In this document: piece after piece, positions 22,388-32,933 of the stretch
Layout: every line of letters begins with the position of its first letter
Numbering within the stretch: the stretch's first letter is position 1
From: Ignelater luminosus
Taxonomy: Eukaryota > Arthropoda > Insecta > Coleoptera > Elateridae
Direction: 5' to 3'
Length of the DNA stretch: 64,000 bases
NCBI GenBank assembly: GCA_011009095.1
Contig: VTPC01000964.1
Coordinates: 107,070 to 171,069 of the forward strand
Notes under the pieces: generated by a model
Databases searched by the model: none
Seen by the model: the letters and a program-made list of their open reading frames with translations, nothing else
What the model was told of the DNA's origin: nothing
Made by a program: the position numbers and the translations under genes

Positions 22388-23692
22388 AAGGGTTTTCCAA
22401 TAAGAGGTGTTATTTTGAATAGCCCGCTATTTCGGTAGATGTCACTTTTGAAGCTATCATTTTTTGACATTTGACAAGTAGAAACTACGCCATTAATAAA
22501 TATGGAACGATACACGCTTCAACAACGCATTGAAATTATTAAAATTCACTATAAAAATGGTGAAAATTTGGCAGAGACGGTTCGTAAAACTCGAACATTT
22601 TTGGGTCACCGTGAAGCACCTTGTCGGACCGCAATACAGAAATTGGTGAAAAAATTCGAGCTCTTGGGACAAGTTAGTGATGTGAAGAATAAAACCCGTG
22701 CACGTCGCTCAAGAACAGCCGAGAATATTGCTGTTGTAGCCGAAAGTGTTAAAGAAAACCCAGGTTTGTCCATTCCTCGTCGTTCTTTGGAATTAGCCAT
22801 TCCACAAACGTCATTACACCGTATTTTGCATAAAGATTTGGGTCTTAAGGCTTATAAAGTCCAGTTAACACAAGAACTCAAGCCGGCCGATCATCAACAA
22901 CGTCGTGTCTTTGCTGATTGGGTCGTTGAAATGCATGAAAATGATCCAGAATTCCATCGAAAAATCATCTTGAGTGATGAGGCCCATTTCCACCTCGGTG
23001 GCTTCGTCAACAAGCAAAATTGTCGGATCTGGGGCTCAGAAAATCCAAGAGTTATTGTTGAAAAGTCTCTCTATCCTCAACGTGTGACTGTTTGGTGCGG
23101 TTTATGGTCCGGCGGAGTCATTGGACCTTACTTTTTCGAAAATGAGGCTGGAGCAACAGTTACGGTGACTGGATTGCGCTATCGAGAGATGATTAACGAT
23201 TTTTTATGGCCGGAATTGGATGGTATTGATCTGGACAACGTTTACTTTCAACAAGACGGCGCTACGTGCCACACAAGCAACGAAACCATTGATCTTTTAC
23301 GGAAAAAGTTTCCGGACCGTGTTATCTCTCGAAGAGGTGATCACAATTGGCCACCGAGATCTTGTGATTTAACACCTTGCGACTTCTTTCTTTGGGGCCA
23401 CGTGAAAGAGAAGGTCTACGCCAACAGCCCAGCGTCGATTCAAGACCTCAAAGATGGAATTCGTGAGGCTATCGAGGACATAGGGCAGCCACTTTGCGAT
23501 TTGGTTATGGAAAATTTCATGAAAAGGATATTGTCCTGTAAGCGTGGTCGTGGTGGTCATTTGCCTGATGTTATTTTCCACTATTAACGGCATACCTTCC
23601 TCTTTATAATGAAATAAACATCCGATCATTTATATTAAAAAATGGCACTTTTCTTTGAATATCAAAATAACACCTCTTATTGGAAAACCCTT
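22388..23692 (+). mobile_element. Intact DD41D (rosa-type) mariner, 1305 bp, perfect inverted repeats
   Basis: Both ends are identical 31-bp inverted repeats: 22388-22418 begins AAGGGTTTTCCAATAAGAGG, and 23662-23692 is its exact reverse complement. TA target duplications flank it at 22386-22387 and 23693-23694. Nearly all the interior is one uninterrupted transposase gene (22502-23587), with leaders of 114 and 105 bases. Every visible requirement for self-mobilisation is present. It is the only element in this window without a visible defect, suggesting recent arrival or active maintenance. It lies just upstream of a Penelope-like fragment. Confidence 0.95.
22502..23587 (+). CDS. DD41D mariner transposase, intact, 361 residues
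   Basis: An uninterrupted frame from MERYTLQQRIEIIKIHY to VIFHY. The N-terminal ~125 residues have two helix-turn-helix-like regions; the second includes IPRRSLELAIPQTSLHRIL. The catalytic triad is visible: D159 in IILSDEAHFHL, D252 in FQQDGATCHT, and D294 in LTPCDFFLWG. There are 41 residues between the second and third Asp, the DD41D spacing described for rosa-type mariners. WPPRSCDLTPCDFFLWG is the usual signature just before the third Asp. The length is normal for the family. The enzyme binds the terminal repeats and performs cut-and-paste transposition at TA sites. The start is the first in-frame Met and fits family N-termini. No internal stop, frameshift or missing catalytic residue was seen. 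Confidence 0.95.
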   Translation: MERYTLQQRIEIIKIHYKNGENLAETVRKTRTFLGHREAPCRTAIQKLVKKFELLGQVSDVKNKTRARRSRTAENIAVVAESVKENPGLSIPRRSLELAIPQTSLHRILHKDLGLKAYKVQLTQELKPADHQQRRVFADWVVEMHENDPEFHRKIILSDEAHFHLGGFVNKQNCRIWGSENPRVIVEKSLYPQRVTVWCGLWSGGVIGPYFFENEAGATVTVTGLRYREMINDFLWPELDGIDLDNVYFQQDGATCHTSNETIDLLRKKFPDRVISRRGDHNWPPRSCDLTPCDFFLWGHVKEKVYANSPASIQDLKDGIREAIEDIGQPLCDLVMENFMKRILSCKRGRGGHLPDVIFHY

Positions 23693-23742
23693 TATAATTT
23701 TAAACCTATCTTAAAGGTACATTCTAAGTATATAGAAATTAC

Positions 23743-24690
23743 TTGTTTATTACATTACAGTTAGATAGAGAGTTCCACGAACAAACCGAGGACTTGAGTA
23801 TGGGTAATAGTCTCTCTACGCTTTTAAACGAAATTTATATGAACAACTTAGAGACCAACTATCCAATTAACAGCACCTTTTACAAAAAGAACTGCATTTT
23901 CTGGGTAGGATTTTGCTTGTCTAAAAGAACGGAAACTGAACTAGATAACTTTTTATCCTTCTTAAATTCTTGGCACAATTGTATTATTTAAATTCACCCA
24001 AGAAAAGAATGTAGATTGGATTTGAAAATTATTTCTAAAGACGATAAAATTACTTTTGATATTTATAGAAAAAAAGATACACACTTATAACATCATTCCG
24101 ATGAACTCTAACACCCTCTTCTTTTATAAAATTACCAGTTTGAACTCGCTAATACATAGGCTTATTAGCGTTTCTCCAAGTCATACCAATTATTACAAAA
24201 AACCTAATATCATAAAACAAATTGGAGAACGCAACGGTTTCTCATTTAACTTTATCCAAAGTATTTTAAATAAGAGGTTATATAAAAAAACACTTAAAAA
24301 ACAAGACTGGCTTAATAATTAACAAAGAACCCAACATTAAATTCATTTCTCTACTTTATTTTGACTAAATTTCAGAATATGTATCTAGAATGCGCAGCAA
24401 ATTCAACATAAAGGTTAATTATGATTGCAGTAAACGTTGTAATTACAAAATTAAAAAAGATATTGAAGGTAGTTTAGGAGTTTATAAACTGAATTGTAAT
24501 GATTGCATTGCCGTGTATATTGACCTCACCACTAGAGACATTAACACCAGAGTGAAGGAATACCTTAAATGGATAAAGAAAAATATTTGCGGAACACATT
24601 CTCATCGCAGGCTGCACCTATCAACCAAACTTCGGAGCTGAAGTGCTGCATACTTGTAATAAATCTTTGCACATACGAACAATTTGAAAT
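23743..24690 (+). mobile_element. Penelope-like element remnant, RT end plus GIY-YIG endonuclease
   Basis: Three frames in order give the back half of a Penelope-like polyprotein. FHEQTEDLSMGNSLSTLLNE (about 23770-23830) matches the RT motif 'F.Q..G.aMG..LSp.la..yM'. ELDNFLSFLNSWHN follows (about 23940-23980). FYKITSLNSLIHRLISV and NIIKQIGERNGF follow in the next frame (about 24120-24245). A GIY-YIG endonuclease lies at about 24477-24570: GVYKLNCNDC, then VYIDLTTRDINTRVKEY, with YIG changed to YID. The cysteine pair of Penelope endonucleases is present. Stops at 23989 and 24322 and the frame changes make it inactive. Its front may have been separated by the DD41D mariner, which ends 50 bases upstream. 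Confidence 0.8.
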
Positions 24691-24836
24691 TGTCTTGCCT
24701 AATGAAAGAGCAGACTACCTATGCGTTAACGATTTTAAAACCTGATTGTCCACCTTTTCGTATTGCCCCGCATTTCCTGTTAACAGTTTTATATTTCTTA
24801 AGCATTAATTTCATTTTTCGATTTAAGATAACGACA

Positions 24837-26663
24837 ATAGTTTGGACCTATAAAAGAAAAACCGACACACAGTCATGGAATACAAAAAGCATGAAAGCAG
24901 CAATTCAAGCTGCACGGGAGGGTTCCTGTAAAAAAACAGCAGCTAGGGATTTTGGAGTACCGATTATGGCATTAAAACGCTGTCTAAACAATCGAAATAA
25001 TCGCATTGAAAGACGTTTAGGGCTTCTTCACTGTGAACTTAATGAAGCGCAAGAAGCCAAGTTGAGATCATATTCTTCATAAGGAGACTCGTACGTATGG
25101 AATGACCACACGTGACGTACGTACTAGCTGGTTGATAAAAATTGTATCAAGCATCCTTTCTCGAAATCCAAGCAAGTCGTAGGACAAGACTGGTTTATGG
25201 CCTTTAAGAAATGATACCCAGAACTAACCATCAGGAGTCCAGAAGCAACTTCTGTAACCTGGACAAGAGCGTTCAATAAATTAGTGGTTACAAAATTCTA
25301 CACACTTCTAAGGGCAGAAGTGGTCTAAAAGAAAATTTCTGCTCATCGCATTTTTAACGTGGATGAGACTTTTTTAAATACGGTTCCTGGAAGAAATTCT
25401 GAAATGGTTGCCTAGACAGGTATTACGTGGAGTCTCGACAACAGCAGTAATTTGCGCTTCAGCTGGACGAAACTTTATTTCGCCTTTGATAATCTTCCAG
25501 CGTAAGAAAATGAAGGAAGAATTGGAAGATGGTGCTCTACGTGGATCGATTTTTGCATGCAACGACTCAGGATGGATGAAAGTTGAGTGGTTTGATCATT
25601 TCTTAGCTCATACAAAGCCCACATCTAAGGACCCAGTTCTACTGATCTTAGACGGCCACAATTGGCATATGAAAAATTTAAACGTTATTATGAAAGTAAA
25701 AGAATATAATGTTACAATTCTACGTTTCCCTCCTCATACGACTCATCGGCTTCAGCCCTTAGATGTGGCAGTTATCTTTTCTTCCTTATGTTTCGTTACC
25801 TTGACCAAAGTTTAGAAAAAAGGCTTAATAATCATCCTGGCCGGACAGTCTCACTTTTTCAAATGAGCTCGATTTTTTTGGGAGACATATTTAAAAGGTT
25901 ACGCTCCAGAGAATTCTGTGAAACGATTCAGGAAAACAGGAATTTTTCTCTTTGATGGCAACCTTTTTACACTTCGTGGCAGCTGCGGCAACTGATATCG
26001 ATCCACCTGATAATTATAACCTCTGTAGGTAACAATGATGCTTCTGATGACACTGTTTTCGAAAACGAATCACGTCAAAACTTGAATAATCAATCTAGAA
26101 TCTATCCCCAGCCAAAGCAAACCTGAACTCCACACGCAAACGTGCACTAAAATTCCGCAATCGCACTCCAGTCTTGCCAAGATCCAAGTGTTCTTTGTCA
26201 AAATGACCCTTCAACAACTTCTTTTCTAATAGCAAACCCTTCCACCACCCTCTTCCCAAAATATCTGGCTTTCGGAAAGTGATCGCAAGAAAATCCCTAT
26301 AAAAATGAATTAGAAGCTGATAATTAGATAAAATACAAGCTGAAGTAATGAAAAAGGCAAGATTGGAAAAGAAAAAGAACCAGAAACAGAAACAGATCAG
26401 AAGCATTCATCAAGCCTCACAAAAACCAAAGAGGACATCAAGAACCTCTCGCACTTTAAAATATTCAGTTGAAAAAGATTATGTGTCCACGTTCAGCTCA
26501 TCAGAGGAAGACAACAACACGCCGTGCTTGATTTGTATTAAAATATATTCAGCTTCTGATCGTTGGATGGATTCAGTGCACCATCTCGTCCTTTTGATCC
26601 CATGACGCCTGCCCCGGCATCAAAGAGAACGATGACACTTTTATATGCGATAGTTGTGTTTAG
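24837..26663 (+). pseudogene. pogo-type transposase with C-terminal zinc-finger-like tail, broken
   Basis: It starts at an ATA that replaces the expected Met (IVWTYKRKTDTQSW). A Psq/CENP-B-like helix-turn-helix follows: MKAAIQAAREGSCKKTAA, DFGVPIMALKR. Other-frame pieces are QDWFMAFKK (about 25180) and SPEATSVTW. Catalytic region: IFNVDETFLNTVPG (about 25350-25390), LLILDGHNWHMKN (about 25640-25680) and PPHTTHRLQPLDVAV (about 25733-25775), the three acidic positions of the pogo core. Later pieces are HPGRTVSLFQM-like sequence and FKRLRSREFCETIQENRN. The tail ends with spaced cysteines and DDTFICDSCV (to 26663). Several frameshifts and stops (about 25081, 25420, 25815) inactivate it. No convincing terminal repeats were found. 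Confidence 0.8.
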
Positions 26664-28050
26664 ATCAACCTTACTTTATTTTAACTTGCCCTAGGTATTT
26701 TATTTATCTATGTCCAAATGAGGTGTGCAAACAGTAATGTTACGCGAAAAGAAAACTTAAGTAAAACTTTTCCATTTGATTTATACATGGGCTCATTTTT
26801 TCCCGACTAGCGGGGCGAAACGATTATTCTGCATATGTCTAAATTTTGATAAAACAATCAAAAACAACTTATCAAAAAAATACGAATTAGTCAGGAAATG
26901 TAAACAACACTTGCAACTACACGCTTGCAAGAGAGCAACATTCTAACTGTCAGTGGGAGTGAGTTATAGGACTCAAAATCTTAGGGGGATCTTCTTGCCC
27001 CGGTTTTCCCTACATGTAATTTATTAAATTATCACTTACAGTTTGAATGTTTTACTTAGAATCATATATCTATTTCTATACACCGTAAGAACAAGAAATC
27101 AACTAGTTATTCAAACACAACATTCAAAGAATATTATATCAAATAAAACTAATGAGATAATGAGTTGAAATAGCTTTGCCGAATACTACGATAAGTATTT
27201 TAGCCTTCAGAAAATAATAACACTGCAGAACTTGCCTTTTATTTATTTGTGCTTCTTTTCTCAAGGTAGTACTTAAGTGTATTTTCCGATCATTTGTTAT
27301 TCTTTATCACTAATGAAATATTCATAAAAAAATGTTAACTTCCTAGAATTTAATAGAAAAGTAAAAGAATGTTATGTATATATTAGTGAAATTTTTTGTG
27401 AAATACCTAACAACGTATTTTTGCAACCAAGTAATGTCACGTAAGAAATAGAAATAAAAAACAAATCAAATTCTCGAATCGCATGCTTTATTTCCATATT
27501 GTTATAATTTCAAAACAGTTATTATTTTGGTTTCAGCAAGAATTTTCATTAATAATGTTTCATGTCTATAGCTGTTCTCTGACATTTTTCATTACCACGT
27601 ACAAGATGACAAATAACGGTATTTTGTTGAACACACACAACCTGTCTTATTATTGATTCCTGTAGTGTCCATATAAAAAGTGTTATATCTCATATCTTCT
27701 TCCCGCAGGTGTATTAGCATAAATTAGGTATTTAATAAAAAATCTATTGAGCAATATTAACAGATTTATAGCATACTATGCGTATAAATTTTCAATTCTA
27801 AACTAAAACTGCCACTTTCATTCAAAACAAAAATGATAAATGACTGATAATTAAAAGAAACTGTCTTTAGTACCTTCATAACTTTTCTTTGTACTGTTCG
27901 CATTATCTGCGCATTCATTTGTGCACACTCATGCATGCCCACATTATTCCTATTTGGTTATTTATAAACTACAGCTTTATCTGTTTGTGATCTGCTCGGT
28001 TCCAAAGAAAAAAAGCAGTGTGTCTTTGGGATGCTTTGGTTGAATCATTT
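26664..28050. other. Receptor intron, nothing recognised
   Basis: Mostly AT-rich. The phrases CGGGGCGAAAC (about 26811) and TTGCCCCGGTTTTCC (about 26996) resemble the GGGGCAAG-type motifs of pogo termini and may be the worn 3' end of the preceding pogo element, but no partner was found. Confidence 0.4.
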
Positions 28051-30436
28051 TTACCCTTGAAGGAGGTATACTAACAAAGTTATTATTATTTTTCTCAGAG
28101 ATAGTTGTATCATCAAGTCCTCTACTGTGCTCGTTAAGCCTGTTTTGTACCCTCTAGTTGAAATTGTTTCTTTCGCCCTTGTGTACATTTTGAGTAGGTT
28201 ATATGCAACTTTCTTTGAAGATACTCTGGGACTATGTATCTGCCCTGGGGTCTTTCTACAATAGTATTGGTACCATTGTCTAAGCAATGTTGGTCTTGGT
28301 TCTATAAAAAACCTTTTTCTCTTGTCTTTCGTCACGCTATTAGCTTCCTGATTCTCTGATACACCTGCGAATCCAGGTGTCCAAATTAATTCATTGTAAT
28401 TGTTAAACTTGCTAACGCAATCCAGTAAAAGACTTGAATTTACTTCATATAATCTTAATCAGTGGCATGATTAAGTACCATTGCGCTCTCTTGTAGCTTT
28501 ATAAAATTCTTTACTTATCATCTGTGTTTTTGCTGCGCTCCCAAACAATCTAAGGGTCACAGAAAATTTGTCACACCAAAGCTGTTAGTAAAGCAGTAAT
28601 GATTCCATAGGTATACATTTCATTTTCTTGTTTCTCTAGCCCTATAAGGATGGCAGAATGCCTTTTGGAGCTCTTTTTCCAGCCGACAGTTAATTTAAGC
28701 CTGTATGCCCCGCGTCGGTTATTCCTAAGCAGGCTAGTAATTGCACCTCACTTAGTTCATTTTTACTCTTCTTTATTAGAGTGCTCTGACTCTATACAAA
28801 GACTGCGTACATGACAATATGTGTAACAACATCATCGTATCTATGTAACAAATCATCCTCGGGGAGAGTTTCCGCTTTCCGCCTAACGTTCAGCTACATG
28901 CTCAAGGGATTATTGTGGCTTTATTGGTTATTCTTTCTAAGTAAGGCTTGAAAGTTAGTTTACTATCTAGAATCACCTCTTTATCTCAAGATGTTGTTTT
29001 CCCCAAATGGTATGATAAGAGTTTTCGTCCAATTGACTGAGAGATCTCCTCGGATACCATTTCTCAACAAAGTTTAGAGTTTTCTACATCTGCGAACTTT
29101 CTGAACTCAATATTATCTACACAGCTCATTCAAACAAAATTTAACATCATTTTTTATTCCACGAGACACCAGAGAAAAGAAAGCACCCTTCCTTGTGGAC
29201 AGTCCCGTTTGATGTACACCCTCACAATCTGGTCTTAGCATGTTGGTAACAGGATGTATATCTTTGCTTTTCAAAATTCTGATGATAGATTCTATAGAGG
29301 TGTTATATCCAAAAAACATGCCTAATGTAACTTTCTTACAACTTCTCAAATGACTATTTTGCAAAACTTTCCAGATTAGCCTCTCTAAACGTTTGGAAAG
29401 AAAAAGATTTGACTTGAGCGTAGGATTCATGCCCCGGTCTGGATGAAATATAAAAATCACTTTAGTCTCTTTCCATGTTAGTAAAATGCTGGTGTTAAAC
29501 TGACTCTAAGTACATCCTGAAGGCTAACAGGTATACAACTTGCTGTAATAAAGTTGTAAGATCTGATTCACTACCCACTCAATCCTTGTTTGACTTACCA
29601 CCCACAAGTAGAATAGTATTATAGTTTCCTTTTCGGTTTCAATGTAACAAGGACCTTTTGTAACTTGACATTTTTGGGAATCGGATTGATCCACTGACAG
29701 TACCTCTCTCGGAAATTTCTTCTGGCTCTCTTAATAGCTTTGTTGCACTCTGTAAGTATGATTCTATTTGGCATTCTAATCCCCTGTTGTTATAGATGCA
29801 TTAAAAGGTTTTCTCGTGTCTGCCTTTACTGGAGATAGTCCCTCACCTCACCAGGACATACTTATCGATGTCTTTTATCTTTATCTGATTTTGAAAGGCT
29901 TTTGTAATTGCAACTGCAGGATTGTCTTTCATATCAACAAAGTTATACTTGATGATCTAAAACTTTCACGCTTTCCCTACAGAAAACCCTCCAAAAGAAA
30001 CTGAAGTATCTGTTTGCATTTTTAAAACCAACTTTTCTATTCTCAAATAGCTAACATTATCAAACTTCAACACACAACAACTCCAGTTCTTGAGTCTCAA
30101 GCTTATAAATCAAACACAATGTTTAAATTATAGTTAGCCGTTTCCATATATATAGACCTCTTTACCTGCTTCCTACAGGTTAGTACAAGGTTTTCAATTC
30201 TGAAAACGGGGGAAAAAGGAAATGACCGATTCAAACATCAAGAATAAGGTAGGTTCATGATAACAGACTGGAATGCAGGCGGGTGGCAGCAATGTGCTAC
30301 CGGAGCTAGCAAATAGGCACGCACAGCTTCTCTATTTTCTTAGACTTTTCTCTCTTTTTTTCTTAATACATGTACAGTAAATTCTTTCTGTGATATCTTA
30401 CTTGGTACATTAGAAAGTCCTACACTATTATACATA

Positions 30437-31351
30437 CGAGGTCTGTTCAAAAAGTATCGCGAATTTTGAATTTCCGAGGGTTACGTATATTCGATTTTCG
30501 ATTTTTTTGTGGTGTTATGTTGGTACTCATGTCCCTCACTTATGTCGACAAGTTTGGCCATTTTGAATGTTCAGTTAATTTTTGACAGCTGTTTTGCTTG
30601 GACGTGTTTTGGCTCGTCTTCGATTTTTGCCTATTCCAAAAAATGGATCAAAGAATCTGTATCAAATTTTGTGTGAAAAACAAAATTAAGTGCGCGGACG
30701 CATTCCGAATGTTGACTGTGGCATATGGTGAAGCTACCTTGGACCGAAGCAACGTTTATTGGTGGTACAAAATGTTTTCAGAGGGCCGAGAAGATGTGAA
30801 CGACGAAGAACGTGCTTTTGGTTTTGCTTACAGTTTTCTTCGATTGCAGGGGCGTGATGCATCAGGAGTTCTTGCCACAGGTTAGAACGGTCAATAAGGA
30901 ATATTACCTGCAAGTTATGCGCAATCTGCGCGAAGCAATCCGCCAGAAACGCCGAGATTTGTGGAAGAACAAAAATTGGCTTTTGCACCATGATAACGCC
31001 CCTGCTCACACATCGTTGCTTGTGCGCGAATGTTTGGCCAAAAACAACACACTAATGATGCCGTAGCCACCGTATTCCCCAGACCTGGCCCCCTGTGACT
31101 TTTTCTTGTTCCCGAAACTGAAGAGGCCCATGAAAGGACGAAGCTACGCTACGATTGAGGAGATAAAGACGGCATCGAAGTAGGAGTTGAACAAGATCAC
31201 AAAAAATGATTTTTTGAAGTGCTTCGAGGATTGGCACAAGTGTATAATATCTGATGGGAATTACTTTGAAGGGGACAAAATAGATATTCATGAATAAATA
31301 AATAATTTTTGAAGAAACACAAAATTCGCGATACTTTTTGAACAGACCTCG
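30437..31351 (+). mobile_element. Internally deleted irritans-type mariner, 915 bp
   Basis: Exact 32-bp inverted repeats, 30437-30468 (begins CGAGGTCTGTTCAAAAAG) and 31320-31351, flanked by TA at 30435-30436 and 31352-31353. A full member is about 1.28 kb, so some 370 bp are missing from the middle. It is inserted in LINE copy 1: in copy 2 the sequence on either side of the insertion point runs on without it (around 33780-33795), giving a natural empty site. Intact ends could still be moved by a transposase supplied elsewhere. Confidence 0.92.
30643..31297 (+). pseudogene. irritans-type mariner transposase with internal deletion
   Basis: It starts MDQRICIKFCVKN and carries the N-terminal helix-turn-helix part (AFRMLTVAYGEATLD, WYKMFSEGREDVNDEERA). 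At about 30815 the sequence jumps, out of frame, to LLTVFFDCRGVMHQEFLPQ in the catalytic core. The first catalytic Asp (normally in a DETW motif) lies in the missing ~125-130 residues. HHDNAPAHTS and YSPDLAPCDFFLF hold the second and third Asp with 34 residues between them. Stops interrupt at MMP*PPYSPD (31063-31065) and near KTASK*ELNK, and a few residues are missing before HKCIISDGNYFEG. It cannot encode an active enzyme. Confidence 0.9.
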
Positions 31352-32129
31352 TATATACTGGTGTACCTTGCGCTATGCTCTAACCATCCGAGAACCCTGA
31401 TAAAGCCAAGGTCTTAAGCAGGTTTTGACTACTTGCTTGGTCACACTCTTGTTGTTTCTTAAACTCTGCTTCTCTATGTAAGAGTAGTGTTTTGCAGTCT
31501 TTGTAATAAAAGCAGAAACAATGTACAGGAATTATCAGAAAATGTTTTTGGGACTACTGAACGATTGTTAGAAAATTCAAACACGTCGATTTTATCTTTT
31601 GTTTTTTGATCCTAAAGACTTCAAATTAGTAACAGTCTTTAGTTAAGTAGCTCAAAGAATCTAACTAATCCAATAAGCTTGACTGAGCTCGGGTCTAATA
31701 CAGGAAGCTTGAAGAGAAAACGGTTTGTTTGTTTGAAAATCTGGCCTTGCACGTTCAAACCTGCCGCTGAGAGTCTGAGACATTACTCATAAAGGCACCA
31801 TTTTGCAGCTATGTTTATGACCTTTTTAAGATGAGAAATCTCTACTTTAGAAATTAAACAAAAGATGAGTTTCTTCAGGAATATGTTGGTATTTATCTAC
31901 AGGGTGATTTGATAAAACTCTGCAGGTCAGTATTGGAGAAGCAGGGTATTGAATTATTCTGAAACAACAGTTTTTTTAAATTTTTGCAAAACGGCTTATC
32001 TCGACAAGTTCTTCTTTTCAAAATGAAACTTTTTACCTTTGAACTTGATGAAATTATCAGTTCTGCAAATAATGCGACAAAATTGTGTTTTTCCATGATC
32101 TCAATTAAGGAGTTCTGAAGAACCTATTT

Positions 32130-32441
32130 TTGCAGAAACGTTTTTCATTATTTAAGCTAAAAAATGGAAAGAGCAAAATATATATCCAATTCAGAGCTGA
32201 TCGACTCAATACAAAAATGACTGAAAGTCCATCCACGAGCGTCAATTTCGCTTGGGCAACAGTTTCTGACATTCCGAAGGACCAAAGACCAATACTACTT
32301 ATTGAATACCAAATAGTGGGAAATAATTTTCGTTTGTGGGAAAAAATTAATCGTACGACAAACAACAACCACCAAACTGCTAAAGTTTGGTTCAACAGTA
32401 GAAAAATCGATTTTATGCTGCGATCTTATCAATCGATTTAA
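32130..32441 (+). other. Unidentified 103-codon open frame inside the duplicated LINE region
   Basis: The frame reads KSKIYIQFRADRLNTKM, then FAWATVSDIPKDQ, then PILLIEYQIVGNNF. The matching stretch of the second copy (about 34480-34640) is alignable and gives similar residues (for example SILIE*QLLDGSF) but has stops. This is on the strand opposite to the LINE reverse transcriptase. It could be an ORF of another element, an antisense accident of a LINE leader, or chance. I do not recognise a family. Confidence 0.3.
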
Positions 32442-32933
32442 ATTCTACACAAAACCTTCTCTTGCATTTGATGAGTTCATGCATATTCAGTACAGCACTG
32501 AAAGCTAAAACAAGATCCCATCTCAAAAATTTTAAGTAGATTTCTATGAGTTAGTTGGGTTTCATTTACGAACGGCCAGATTTTCTTTTGGTTCACTACA
32601 TGTTGAGAAGAAACTCATTAAAAAAAGTGGTAATAATAAAAAGAAGATTTTCTTTCAAATACAGAAAAAATCAATTGAAACGCCAAAGAACACTTAATTG
32701 TGTAAATTACGAGATGATCCTTTAAAAACCACATGTCATTTGGAAGTTATCGTCGATGGAAATGTAGCGAACGTACCTAACTTAAATCAATAGAGAGATT
32801 TTGGTATCCATTAAATCAAGAGTTGTACGCATATAGATGGAAAGTGAAAGATGTGGTGCAATTTAAGTTCGAGTTAACGCAGAACTCCGTCATTTTACAG
32901 CAGAGCACTTTAAAGTGCAGATTTTTAGTGGTT

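Larger units (their letters stand above)
28051..32900 (-). mobile_element. LINE copy 1 (I/LOA/R1-like, with RNase H), decayed, interrupted by a mariner
   Basis: Read on the minus strand. About 33% of a LINE polyprotein is recognisable: IILTECNKAIKRARRNFRER (linker, about 29700), KVIFIFHPDRG (about 29440, like 'KVIFIPKPGR'), FLSKRLERLIWK (like 'FLLKTLERL'), SIESIIRILKSKDIHPVTNM (about 29230-29300, after palm A). Near 28340-28400, ELIWTPGFAGVSENQEANSV matches the end of an RNase H domain ('l.WvPGH.Gi.gNE.AD'), followed by FIEPRPTLLRQWYQYY. The region upstream (29870-32700) is nucleotide-similar to LINE copy 2. Stops and shifts are everywhere. The irritans-type mariner at 30437-31351 sits inside. 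Boundaries are approximate; the clade is a judgement from a few motifs. Confidence 0.6.

Noticed and set aside
24763-27015. Possible terminal repeats of the first pogo element (TTGCCCCGCATTTCC and TTGCCCCGGTTTTCC)
   Set aside because: The two phrases are in the same orientation, not inverted, so they do not define element ends.
32105-32395. 96-codon hydrophobic minus frame
   Set aside because: Antisense of the plus frame at 32130-32441; hydrophobicity follows from reading K/N/Q-rich codons backwards.
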